A stretch of DNA of 22,364 nucleotides from Caldimicrobium thiodismutans. Lineage in GTDB: Bacteria; Desulfobacterota; Thermodesulfobacteria; Thermodesulfobacteriales; Thermodesulfobacteriaceae. The notes below the pieces were generated by a model, which made no database searches, was not told the DNA's origin, and saw nothing but the letters and a program-made list of their open reading frames with translations. A program made the translations under genes and the position numbers. Position 1 is the stretch's first letter, and every line of letters starts with the position of its first letter. The stretch covers positions 1 to 22,364 of the forward strand of contig PNIE01000025.1 in NCBI GenBank assembly GCA_002877875.1. The letters run 5' to 3'. Positions 14,869 through 21,517 of the stretch are shown one piece after another.

Positions 14869-15255
14869 ATGGAAATAAAAGGAATTTTCATACCAAAAGG
14901 AGAAGGCTTAAAGATAGAGGTTTCTGAATCCTATAAAGAAAAAAATATGCCCTCCTCTACCCCTTCAAAAGAAAGCCAAGAAACTAGCCTTAACAATTTT
15001 CAAAAAGTTATTAAAAATAATCTTACTGAAAGGCTTAACAAAATACTTAGTTCTTATAAAAAGGCTCTCCAAATAGAAATAGATAAAGATCTCAAAATTC
15101 CTGTCTATAAAATTATAGACCTTGAGACCCAAGAAGTGATTAAACAAATACCCCTTGAAGATATTCTCAAATTAAAAAAAGCTATCCTTGAACTTCTAAA
15201 AAAAGAAATTAAAAACTCTCAGTTTAAAGGAATTTTTCTTGAAAAGGAGGCTTAA
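14869..15255 (+). CDS. flaG: FlaG family flagellar protein
   Basis: A 128-residue protein with a charged, low-complexity N-terminal half and the conserved FlaG core in the C-terminal half. That core is a strand pair built around LQIEIDKDLKIPVYKIIDLETQEVI-like sequence followed by KQIPLEDILKL and an amphipathic helix. In other bacteria FlaG proteins modulate filament length and sit next to fliD; the exact role is poorly defined. The start is ATG 14869 with AAGGAG 7 nt upstream, 20 nt after a sigma-28 -10 element. fliD starts 3 nt after its stop with a Shine-Dalgarno sequence inside the flaG end, so the two are co-translated. Confidence 0.85.
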   Translation: MEIKGIFIPKGEGLKIEVSESYKEKNMPSSTPSKESQETSLNNFQKVIKNNLTERLNKILSSYKKALQIEIDKDLKIPVYKIIDLETQEVIKQIPLEDILKLKKAILELLKKEIKNSQFKGIFLEKEA

Positions 15256-15258
15256 AGA

Positions 15259-16587
15259 ATGGCTGATTTTTATCTGAACAATGTTACAGGGCTTTTGGAT
15301 ATAGATGCCTTTGTTAAAAGTTTAACTCTATATAAACAAAAGGAGCTTAATAAAATTGCCCAAGATAAGGCACTTCTTCAAGCTAAAGCAAGTTCTCTTT
15401 CTAACCTTCTTTCCTCTATAAAGGATCTTCAGAATTTCAATGATACTATAAAAGTAGATGACCTTTTTAAAGGAAAGAAAGTTTCTCTTTCGGATTCTTC
15501 TTCTCTTTCTGCCACAGTAAGTGATACAGCCCCTAATGTTACTATAAAAGTAAAAGTTACAGCTCTTGCTCAAGGAGAGATTAGGGCAAGCACAGGAGGT
15601 GTTTTAAGTTTATCGCAGAATCTCTCTCCCTCAAGCTTTACTCTTAGATATTACACTTCAGACACAACCTTTCAAGAGACATCTATCAACTTTTCAGGTG
15701 GAACCCTTCAAGATCTTGTTAAACTGATTAACTCTTCTCAAGATAAAGTAGACGCTAGCGTTTATTTTGATGGAAGTAACTATAAACTTATGCTTGCTGA
15801 AAAAGATGTAGGCGCCTCCAAAAAAGAGACAGTGACCGGACCTGTAATTGAAATATCAAGTGAAATATCAAGTGGAGGTCTTCCTTCCGAGCTTGGGACT
15901 CTCTCTACCTTGCAGGAGGCTAAAAATGCCCGCTTAAAGATTGCCTCTGATACCGGACCAGAAATCACAAGTCCAACTAATACCTTTGAAAATATAATTA
16001 CAGGTTTAACCCTTACAGCAAAAAATCTAACTTCAGACTTTGTAACCATAAGCATAAGTGATTCCTACGACAAAGTCAGTAAGACCCTTTCAGATCTTCT
16101 TGGAAAAATCAATGATACCCTCTCTCTTGTAAATGAACTTACCGGAAAGGGAGCCCTCTTTCAAGGCAATTCAACCCTAACTCAGCTAAAAACTACTTTA
16201 TTTAATCTCACTCGACCCTTACAAAATCTTGGTTTAATTAATATCTCAGAAGAAGGAAAATACATATTTAATAGTGAAGCCTTCAATAATCTAGTAGCAA
16301 GGGGAAAAATTGCCAACATAAAAGAGGCTTTAAGTAAGACTAAAGAGTCTTTAAGTTCCTATCTTGAAGGACTTGTAAAAACCTTTCAGGTCTACCAAAA
16401 CACCCAGGATAAAGCCATTGAAGCCCTTAATAAAAAAAGTGAAGAACTTCAATTAGCCCTTGCTGAGGAGGAAGAAAAACTAAGACTTACCTTTAGTAAG
16501 ATTGAAACGCTTATGTATCAAAATGAGAAATTAAAAACAAGGCTTGAAAATTTTGTAAATTCCCTTTCGGAAGCTAACAAAAAATAA
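15259..16587 (+). CDS. fliD: Flagellar filament cap protein FliD
   Basis: The cap protein (hook-associated protein 2) exported through the flagellar type III apparatus that directs flagellin assembly at the filament tip. The 442 residues show the FliD architecture: an N-terminal helix near ITGLxxGID-like VTGLLDIDAFVKSL and a coiled-coil heptad segment (about 25-60), then the Ser/Thr-rich beta domains (about 75-270), which contain the FliD-like TxTxNAKSGSYxIxVTxLA-like segment VTIKVKVTALAQ, and finally a long C-terminal coiled-coil (about 370-440) needed for export and cap contact. No signal peptide is present, as expected. AAGGAGG lies 10 nt before the ATG. Residues EISS are repeated in tandem from a 12-bp DNA duplication at 15850-15873. 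FliS follows after 61 nt. Confidence 0.93.
   Translation: MADFYLNNVTGLLDIDAFVKSLTLYKQKELNKIAQDKALLQAKASSLSNLLSSIKDLQNFNDTIKVDDLFKGKKVSLSDSSSLSATVSDTAPNVTIKVKVTALAQGEIRASTGGVLSLSQNLSPSSFTLRYYTSDTTFQETSINFSGGTLQDLVKLINSSQDKVDASVYFDGSNYKLMLAEKDVGASKKETVTGPVIEISSEISSGGLPSELGTLSTLQEAKNARLKIASDTGPEITSPTNTFENIITGLTLTAKNLTSDFVTISISDSYDKVSKTLSDLLGKINDTLSLVNELTGKGALFQGNSTLTQLKTTLFNLTRPLQNLGLINISEEGKYIFNSEAFNNLVARGKIANIKEALSKTKESLSSYLEGLVKTFQVYQNTQDKAIEALNKKSEELQLALAEEEEKLRLTFSKIETLMYQNEKLKTRLENFVNSLSEANKK
15850..15873 (+). repeat. 12-bp perfect tandem duplication inside fliD
   Basis: GAAATATCAAGT occurs twice in direct succession (15850-15861 and 15862-15873), duplicating four codons (EISS) in the middle beta domain. 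It is in frame and likely a recent slippage product in a surface-exposed region. Confidence 0.8.
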
Positions 16588-16592
16588 TAATC

Positions 16593-16619
16593 TAAAGTTT
16601 TGAGAAATTTTTCCGATAT
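16593..16619 (+). promoter_or_regulatory. Sigma-28 (FliA) promoter for fliS
   Basis: TAAAGTTT (16593-16600) is an exact match to the FliA -35, followed by an 11-nt spacer and TCCGATAT (16612-16619, 6 of 8 to GCCGATAA). It lies in the 61-nt fliD-fliS gap, 30 nt before the fliS start, providing a second flagellar promoter for fliS and the small gene after it. Confidence 0.78.
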
Positions 16620-16648
16620 TTTTAAAAAAATTAAGGAGGAAGAAGGTG

Positions 16649-17041
16649 ATGCTAAGGCCCAATGGAAATTATCTTGAAAGGCAGGTTCTTGAAGGAAGTC
16701 CTCTTGAACACCTTATTCTTCTTTATGGAAAGGCTTTAAATTCCTTAAAACTTGCCAAAAATGCTATAGAATCAGGTCTCAACGATCCAGATACTGTAAA
16801 AACTAAGGTTGAAAATTTAAGTAAAGCTATGGATATCTTAATTTATCTTCAGGCAATCCTTGATCTTGAGAAAGGAGGCGAAATCGCTAAAAATTTAAAA
16901 GAAATTTATCAAACTCTTATTCAAGCCCTTCTAGAGGTCAATTTTTCTAATAATTTAAAACCCTTAAATGATAGTATAGAAATTTTGGAAAAATTAAGAA
17001 ATGCTTGGATGGAGATTAAACCTCTTCAAAAAACTCTTTAG
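16649..17041 (+). CDS. fliS: Flagellin export chaperone FliS
   Basis: A 130-residue helical chaperone that binds the flagellin C-terminus in the cytoplasm and delivers it for export. The N-terminal pattern Y-L-E-R-Q-V-L-E-x-SP-x-x-L-I-L-L-Y-G-x-A is the FliS signature, followed by NLSKAMDILIYLQAILDLEKGGEIAKNLKEIY in place of the family segment around A-x-x-I-x-x-E-L-x-x-x-L-D-x-x-x-G-G-E-I-A. AAGGAGG (16633-16639) lies 9 nt before ATG 16649. A GTG one codon upstream, at 16646, is an alternative start. A sigma-28 promoter precedes it. No flagellin gene is in the window. Confidence 0.92.
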   Translation: MLRPNGNYLERQVLEGSPLEHLILLYGKALNSLKLAKNAIESGLNDPDTVKTKVENLSKAMDILIYLQAILDLEKGGEIAKNLKEIYQTLIQALLEVNFSNNLKPLNDSIEILEKLRNAWMEIKPLQKTL

Positions 17042-17049
17042 GATGACCC

Positions 17050-17307
17050 TTGACTGAAGACTTAAAAAAAATCCTTCTTGAGATAGAGCTCTCTCTTAAA
17101 AGAGATGATTTAGAAAGAGCAAGGTTCCTATATAACGAAATTGAAAAAAATTGGGAGATTTATGTGAGATCTCTTGATCTTGAGGGAGCAAGAAGTGCTC
17201 TTAACTTGATTAATTTTATTGAATCCCTACTTAAGGAAAAAATCAAAGTCCTAAAAGAAGAAAAAGATTATCTTTTGACAAGAAGGAGCTATAGCAAATT
17301 CATTTAA
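17050..17307 (+). CDS. Small helical flagellar-cluster protein, possible FliT-like chaperone
   Basis: An 85-residue, highly charged, predicted all-helical protein. Residues about 3-40 and 45-78 form two amphipathic helices with coiled-coil character. There is no signal peptide or TM helix. It begins at TTG 17050, the only start that keeps most of the frame, 8 nt after the fliS stop with AGGATG just upstream. I do not recognise a sequence family. Position directly behind fliS, small size and helical charge pattern resemble FliT/FlgN export chaperones, which in many genomes follow fliS, so a chaperone for FliD is a reasonable inference only. Its TAA stop overlaps the TAA of the convergent GGDEF gene within TTAA. 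Confidence 0.65.
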   Translation: MTEDLKKILLEIELSLKRDDLERARFLYNEIEKNWEIYVRSLDLEGARSALNLINFIESLLKEKIKVLKEEKDYLLTRRSYSKFI

Positions 17308-18224
17308 GACCTCCTATCAATAAGATAAACACTGCCCTCTTTGGCTTTAAGTAATTTTTTTATTTCTCCTGCCCTTTGGGCAATTTCACCAGTATGTTTA
17401 AATTTTCCCTTTTTCACAGGAACAATAGCTATAGAAACAGAAGGCAAGGGAAAGGTGCAAACTCTACCTTGCCTGTCTTTACTAATAAAGCATCCTCTTT
17501 TTAAATCTTCTTCAGATAAAAAAGTTGGAATGAGGATTTCGAATTTTTTTATTATTTCCTGGGCTATCTTTTCTGCCACCTCAAGAGGCACGATAAAAAC
17601 AAAGTCATCTCCTCCCACATGGCCGATAAATCCATAGGGAGTATGACTTTCAACAGTTGAAGTCAGAATTCTTGCAAGGTTTTTTATCATCTCATCTCCT
17701 TTGGTAAACCCGTAAAGGTCATTATAAGCTTTAAAATTATCAAGATCCACGTAACCTACTGCCCAAGGAGTTTCACTTTGAATAATTTTCTTAAGCTCCT
17801 TTTCAATAGAGACATTTCCAGGAAGTCCAGTAAGAGGATTGTTATCTGAGATTCTTTCAAGCCTTTTAAGACAAAGATTTATTCTTAATTTTACCTCTTC
17901 AGGAGAATCTTCTTTGAGAAGGAGTTCATCTATAGCTAAAAGCCATTTTTCAATCTCCTGAAGGTGTTCTTGGTTAACAATTAATATAAGTGGGATTCTT
18001 ACTAAATTAAATCTTATTTTGATATCTTTGATTAGGACTTGAAGTCCCTCTTTTGATTTTTCATAGTCGTAAAGAATCCCATCGGGAGGTGAAAATAGAA
18101 GAGCTTCAAGAAATTTTTTTTGATCACTAAAGACCTTGATTTGAAAAAATTTAGAAAGGTATTTTTTCCACTGACTAAAGGGCTGTCCTCTCTTCCAAAA
18201 GGCAAAAAAAAGCTTCTTTTTCAA
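17304..18224 (-). CDS. GGDEF-domain protein with degenerate receiver-like N-terminus
   Basis: The 306-residue protein has an N-terminal alpha/beta region (about 1-115) laid out like a receiver domain, with D53 in GILYDYEKS as a possible but uncertain phosphoacceptor. It is followed by a GGDEF domain (about 125-300). The signature is GGDDF at 204-208, the substrate region is DLDNFKAYND (160-169), and NPLTGLPGN marks the domain start. The product site conserves the acidic residues, so cyclic di-GMP synthesis is plausible. The usual RxxD inhibitory site is replaced by TPYG before the signature, so product inhibition is not expected. The start is TTG 18224 with GGGAA close upstream; no in-frame ATG exists before residue 179. 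It lies 11 nt downstream of the HDOD gene and is the last gene of the trpC operon. Confidence 0.88.
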   Translation of the reverse strand: MKKKLFFAFWKRGQPFSQWKKYLSKFFQIKVFSDQKKFLEALLFSPPDGILYDYEKSKEGLQVLIKDIKIRFNLVRIPLILIVNQEHLQEIEKWLLAIDELLLKEDSPEEVKLRINLCLKRLERISDNNPLTGLPGNVSIEKELKKIIQSETPWAVGYVDLDNFKAYNDLYGFTKGDEMIKNLARILTSTVESHTPYGFIGHVGGDDFVFIVPLEVAEKIAQEIIKKFEILIPTFLSEEDLKRGCFISKDRQGRVCTFPLPSVSIAIVPVKKGKFKHTGEIAQRAGEIKKLLKAKEGSVYLIDRRS

Positions 18225-18235
18225 GGTTCCCTATT

Positions 18236-19126
18236 TTAAGAAGATAATTCTTTTTTTAATTCTTCGGTGAAGAACTTTAACTCATAAAGTCTTGGTTCTA
18301 AATTAAAGAGGATTTCTTTAATTTCTCCCCATCCTAAACCAAGATATTTTAGAGCTCTGACCTCAAAGGGGGGAAGACTTTCATATAGGGTTTTACCATA
18401 ACCTCTGGCATGCACTAATAGATCTGATAGATGTAAGATGGAAGCCTCTTTTCTGTACTTTTTGGAATTTTCTAAATTATGATGAGAAGCTACAGCTTCA
18501 ATAAGCCTTTCTGGTAAATTCCATTGAGCCATAAGAAAGGCCCCTATTTCAGCATGATCTATACCAAGGACTCGCTTTTCAGCAGAAAGGGGATCAACTC
18601 CTTCAGAAATAAGATCTAAAATCTTTGGTTGATCCTCTTTTAAAACAACCATTATAATCACTCTACCAAGGTCATGGAGTAGCCCTGCTGTTGCAATTTC
18701 TTGGGAATCACCTGCCCCAATTTTTTCGGCTATAATTTTAGAGCAAGCTGCCACCCCTATAGAATGTTCCCAAAGACCAATATCCTCTTTATGAATAAAC
18801 TCAAAAATTGAGGAGGTCATAATAAGAATTTTCAAAACGTTGAGACCAAGAAGCATCATTGCCTGCTGAACAGTAGAAACCTTTCGCGGAAACCCATAAA
18901 AAGCAGAATTAGCAAGCCTTAAAATCTTCGTAGTAATTACTTGATCTTTTTCAATAATTTCTGCAATTTGATGGAGAGAGGTTCTTTCGTCCTCTATCAT
19001 CTGATTTAAGCGCTGAATAATGGGAGGAAGAGTAGGAAGGCCTTCAAGTTTTCTTAATTTCTTTTTTACTTCCTTTCTTTTCTCTGAGGGATCAGGATTG
19101 ATGGATTCTTGCTTTATATTTTTCAT
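18236..19126 (-). CDS. HDOD-domain signalling protein
   Basis: A 296-residue cytoplasmic HDOD-domain protein. The domain begins around residue 28 with LEGLPTLPPIIQRL and runs through KDQVITTKILRLANSAFYG and VSTVQQAMMLLG, the HDOD family pattern. Unlike many HDOD proteins it keeps most of the HD metal pattern: H121, HD at 151-152 (GLLHDLG), H191 in DHAEIG, HH at 215-216 and D235. A hydrolytic role therefore remains possible. HDOD proteins are usually signal-transduction scaffolds tied to cyclic di-GMP, motility or stress. The ATG has AAGGA about 8 nt upstream and overlaps the end of the small upstream gene by 35 nt. A GGDEF gene follows. Confidence 0.9.
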   Translation of the reverse strand: MKNIKQESINPDPSEKRKEVKKKLRKLEGLPTLPPIIQRLNQMIEDERTSLHQIAEIIEKDQVITTKILRLANSAFYGFPRKVSTVQQAMMLLGLNVLKILIMTSSIFEFIHKEDIGLWEHSIGVAACSKIIAEKIGAGDSQEIATAGLLHDLGRVIIMVVLKEDQPKILDLISEGVDPLSAEKRVLGIDHAEIGAFLMAQWNLPERLIEAVASHHNLENSKKYRKEASILHLSDLLVHARGYGKTLYESLPPFEVRALKYLGLGWGEIKEILFNLEPRLYELKFFTEELKKELSS

Positions 19127-19412
19127 ATAATAATTCCTTAAGAATCTCCTTTATTTGAAGCAGATTTTCATCATTAACACCTTCAAATCTCTTTTCAAGT
19201 TCGGAAAGTTCTTCTTCAAGGCTTTTCTCCCAGGGTAATTTTACAGGAGTTCCTTCCACAGTAACATAACTCACACCGAGCTCATAAAAACGCTTTATCA
19301 TCTCCTCTGTTAGTTCAACACCCTTACCACAAAGAACTCTTCCTTGAGCATCATAAACTTCTTCATAGGTCTTCATACCAGGTTTAAGATAACTTAATGG
19401 CAATCTCTGCAT
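19092..19412 (-). CDS. Conserved small protein of the HDOD/GGDEF cluster, unknown function
   Basis: A 106-residue protein between hisG and the HDOD gene. The N-terminal half (about 1-50) reads LPLSYLKPGM...DAQGRVLCGKGVELTEEMIKRFYELGVSYVTV. This resembles the beta-rich N-terminal module found in front of many HD-GYP and HDOD proteins, with the typical 'L-x-x-G-M-x-x-x-x-x-V-x-D-x-x-G-x-x-L-x-x-x-G' pattern. The C-terminal half is a charged helical tail. Here the module is encoded as a separate gene. I chose ATG 19412, 8 nt after the hisG stop. A TTG four codons upstream (19424) would overlap hisG by 4 nt, and neither has a strong ribosome-binding site. It overlaps the HDOD start by 35 nt. Confidence 0.8.
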   Translation of the reverse strand: MQRLPLSYLKPGMKTYEEVYDAQGRVLCGKGVELTEEMIKRFYELGVSYVTVEGTPVKLPWEKSLEEELSELEKRFEGVNDENLLQIKEILKELLYEKYKARIHQS

Positions 19413-19420
19413 AAAAACTC

Positions 19421-20296
19421 TCAAATTATCTTATTGAGACTGTATTCAATGATACCCTGAACACCATATTCCAGTAATTTTGGAACAAGATTTCTAACTT
19501 CCTTTTCAGAGACTACCACTTCAAGGGCATACCATTCGGTATTATATAGTTTGGAAATAGTTGGAGCAGTAATACTTGGAAGGATAGAAACAACCTTTTC
19601 AAGGTTTTCAGCAGGAACATTCATTTTTAAGCCCACTTTCTTATGGGAATTTAAAGCCCCTTTAAGCAAAACAGCTATCTGTTGAATCTTTTTTCTCTTC
19701 CATGGATCTTCCCAGGCTTCTTTATTGGCGATAAGTTGGGGATAAGTAATTAGCATTTCATAAATGATTTTTAGTCCATGAGCTTTAATAGTTGTTCCAG
19801 TTTCTGTTACTTCAACAATAGCATCACAAAGACCTTGCACCACCTTGGCCTCAGTTGCTCCCCAAGAATAGGTAACCTCAACAGGTATACCCCTTTCTTC
19901 AAAAAATTTTTTCGTATAATTTACAAGTTCGGTGCTTATTTTTTTACCCTTTAAATCTTCAAGGGTGTTAATCTCTGAATCAGCCCTTACTGCAATTACC
20001 CACCTTGCGGGTCTTTTGCTTACCTTAGAATAGGGAAGATCTTCTACTACGACTACCTCGGAATTATTATCAAGAATCCAATCCTTTCCCGTTATTCCTG
20101 CATCCAGAATCCCTGCCTCCACATACTTACTCATCTCCTGAGGTCTGCAAATCACCATCTCAAGCTCGGGATCATCAACTTCCGGAAAATAACTCCTGTG
20201 ATGGACCTCTATAGTCCAGCCTGCTCTTTCAAAAAGTTCTATGGTCGCTTTCTCAAGGCTTCCTTTAGGGATACCAAATTTAAGAACCTTCTCCAT
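19421..20296 (-). CDS. hisG: ATP phosphoribosyltransferase, long form
   Basis: The first enzyme of histidine biosynthesis, joining ATP and PRPP, in the long, single-subunit form with a C-terminal regulatory domain (about 210-291), so no HisZ is needed. Seen: N-terminal GIPKGSLE, DAGITGKDWI for the phosphoribosyl site, the family-typical central sequence IVEVTETGTTIKAHGL, and the C-terminal GALNSHKKVGLKMNVP ... PSITAPTISKL regulatory region. The 291-residue start at ATG 20296 is chosen because GGAGGAGGT lies directly before it. A longer frame beginning at 20329 has no such site and would overlap hisI by 50 nt. The chosen start overlaps hisI by 17 nt, giving coupled translation. Confidence 0.94.
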   Translation of the reverse strand: MEKVLKFGIPKGSLEKATIELFERAGWTIEVHHRSYFPEVDDPELEMVICRPQEMSKYVEAGILDAGITGKDWILDNNSEVVVVEDLPYSKVSKRPARWVIAVRADSEINTLEDLKGKKISTELVNYTKKFFEERGIPVEVTYSWGATEAKVVQGLCDAIVEVTETGTTIKAHGLKIIYEMLITYPQLIANKEAWEDPWKRKKIQQIAVLLKGALNSHKKVGLKMNVPAENLEKVVSILPSITAPTISKLYNTEWYALEVVVSEKEVRNLVPKLLEYGVQGIIEYSLNKII

Positions 20297-20660
20297 AAAC
20301 CTCCTCCGATTGGAACTTTCTCTTTTCAATTATCTCCAAATCGCCATAAGAATTAAGTTTTCTATAAAAGCAGGACTCGTATCCTTCGTGACAAACTGGC
20401 CCATAGGGCTTTACTTTAATAAGAAGAGTATCCCTATCACAATCTACAAGGATCTCTCTTACCTCAAGAAAATGCCCTGAAGTCTCTCCTTTGATCCATA
20501 GCTTATTCCGAGTCCTACTGTAAAAACAAACCTTTCCAGTTTCAAGGGTTTTTTTAAAAGCCTCTTCATTCATAAAACCAAGCATAAGAACCTTACCACT
20601 CTCAAAATCCTGAATAATAACAGGAATTAATCCCCCTAATTTTTCAAAATTAAGCTCCAT
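20280..20660 (-). CDS. hisI: Phosphoribosyl-AMP cyclohydrolase
   Basis: A 126-residue zinc enzyme for the third step of histidine biosynthesis, hydrolysing the adenine ring of phosphoribosyl-AMP. The metal residues are visible: D73, D75 and D77 with C74 in DCDRDTLL, then CH at 90-91 and C97 in ESCFYR. It is the stand-alone cyclohydrolase without a fused HisE pyrophosphatase domain, and no hisE is nearby. GAGGAG lies 7 nt before the ATG at 20660, which overlaps the trpC stop by 11 nt. It is followed by hisG with a 17-nt overlap, so it is part of a mixed trp/his operon. Confidence 0.95.
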   Translation of the reverse strand: MELNFEKLGGLIPVIIQDFESGKVLMLGFMNEEAFKKTLETGKVCFYSRTRNKLWIKGETSGHFLEVREILVDCDRDTLLIKVKPYGPVCHEGYESCFYRKLNSYGDLEIIEKRKFQSEEVYGEGS

Positions 20661-21432
20661 TTTTTAACTCCTCAACCATTTTTTTTAAAGTTTTTTCTGG
20701 GGCACTTGACCTAACTAAAGAAGTCCCAATTAAGACTCCACTAAAGCCAGCCTTTTTCAAATCTTTAACTTCTTGAGGGGTGTTTATCCCTGATTCAGCA
20801 ATCACAGGAATATTTTTAGGAATAAGCGGCAACAGCTTATAACAGTGTTGAGAATTAAGCTCGAGGGTTTGGAGATTGCGATTATTTATGCCAATCACCT
20901 CAGCTCCTGCTGATAAAGCCTTTTCAAGCTCTTCAGAAGTGTGAACTTCAACTAAGGCAGAAAGGCCTATTTTTTTAGTATATTTTAACAACTCCTCAAG
21001 GTCCTTCTTAGAGAGAATACCTGAGATAAGCAAGATAAAGTCTGCTCCATAGGCTTTGGCCTCTTCAATCTGAATAGGATCAAAAATAAAATCCTTTCTC
21101 AAAAGGGGAAGATTAGTTAAAGTTCTAATTCCAGCAAGATATTCAAGTGAGCCATAAAAATAGTTTTCTTCAGTGATTACCGATATGGCCCCTGCTCCTC
21201 CTCTCTCATAAGCTTTGGCAAGCCAAAGAGGATTAAAATTCTCTCTCAAACTTCCTTTAAGAGGAGAAGCCCTTTTTACTTCAGCAATAATTATAAATTT
21301 CTCTTTTTCTAGATAGGTCTTCAAATAAAAGGGAGGGCGATCCCAAAAAGGCTTAAAATATAAACCCCTTTGTTTGCGTTTTATAACTTCATAGGATTTG
21401 TCCAGAAGAATTCTATTAAGAACCTGGTTCAT
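20650..21432 (-). CDS. trpC: Indole-3-glycerol phosphate synthase
   Basis: A 260-residue TIM-barrel enzyme that closes the indole ring in tryptophan biosynthesis. Active-site motifs are E51-V-K53-R-A-S-P, LRKDFIFD with K113 and D114, E162 in LVEVHT, GINNRNL (181-187), and AESGI with E213, S214 and G215 in the phosphate-binding end of the barrel, followed by GVLIGTSLVRS. There is no fused PRAI domain. The ATG has only a weak ribosome-binding site. It is the first gene of a six-gene minus-strand run. Its promoter appears to share a symmetrical region with the divergent rpmH promoter. Confidence 0.96.
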   Translation of the reverse strand: MNQVLNRILLDKSYEVIKRKQRGLYFKPFWDRPPFYLKTYLEKEKFIIIAEVKRASPLKGSLRENFNPLWLAKAYERGGAGAISVITEENYFYGSLEYLAGIRTLTNLPLLRKDFIFDPIQIEEAKAYGADFILLISGILSKKDLEELLKYTKKIGLSALVEVHTSEELEKALSAGAEVIGINNRNLQTLELNSQHCYKLLPLIPKNIPVIAESGINTPQEVKDLKKAGFSGVLIGTSLVRSSAPEKTLKKMVEELKNGA

Positions 21433-21440
21433 TCTTTTTT

Positions 21441-21467
21441 ATTTTAGCATATAGAAAATTTTTGGGA
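21441..21467 (-). promoter_or_regulatory. Candidate extended -10 promoter for the trpC operon
   Basis: On the minus strand TGCTAAAAT (21441-21449) is an extended -10 (TG-N-TAAAAT), with a poor -35, TTCCCA (21463-21468), 16 nt upstream. It is the mirror image of the rpmH promoter element, and the ATG of trpC lies about 10 nt from its end, so the leader is very short. Confidence 0.5.
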
Positions 21468-21479
21468 AGGTGCTAAAAT
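21452..21479 (+). promoter_or_regulatory. Candidate extended -10 promoter for rpmH
   Basis: TGCTAAAAT (21471-21479) is an extended -10, with TAGAAA (21452-21457, 4 of 6 to TTGACA) 16 nt upstream. It is the exact inverted copy of the element at 21441-21449 serving trpC. The distance to the rpmH ATG is about 38 nt, and a strong Shine-Dalgarno sequence lies between. Confidence 0.55.
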
Positions 21480-21517
21480 ATGGAAAATTTAAATCTTTAA
21501 GCTGGGAGGAAGTTTCT

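Noticed and set aside
17622..17629. GCCGATAA, a sigma-28 -10 octamer on the plus strand
   Set aside because: It lies inside the GGDEF gene in antisense, the position for the -35 (17603-17610) does not match TAAAGTTT, and no plus-strand gene follows.
20297..20329. Longer hisG start at 20329
   Set aside because: It would overlap hisI by 50 nt and lacks a ribosome-binding site; GGAGGAGGT directly precedes the ATG at 20296.
21470..21517. N-terminal extension of rpmH from an upstream ATG
   Set aside because: The added residues do not resemble bL34, the ATG sits in the promoter, and the strong Shine-Dalgarno sequence is in front of 21518.
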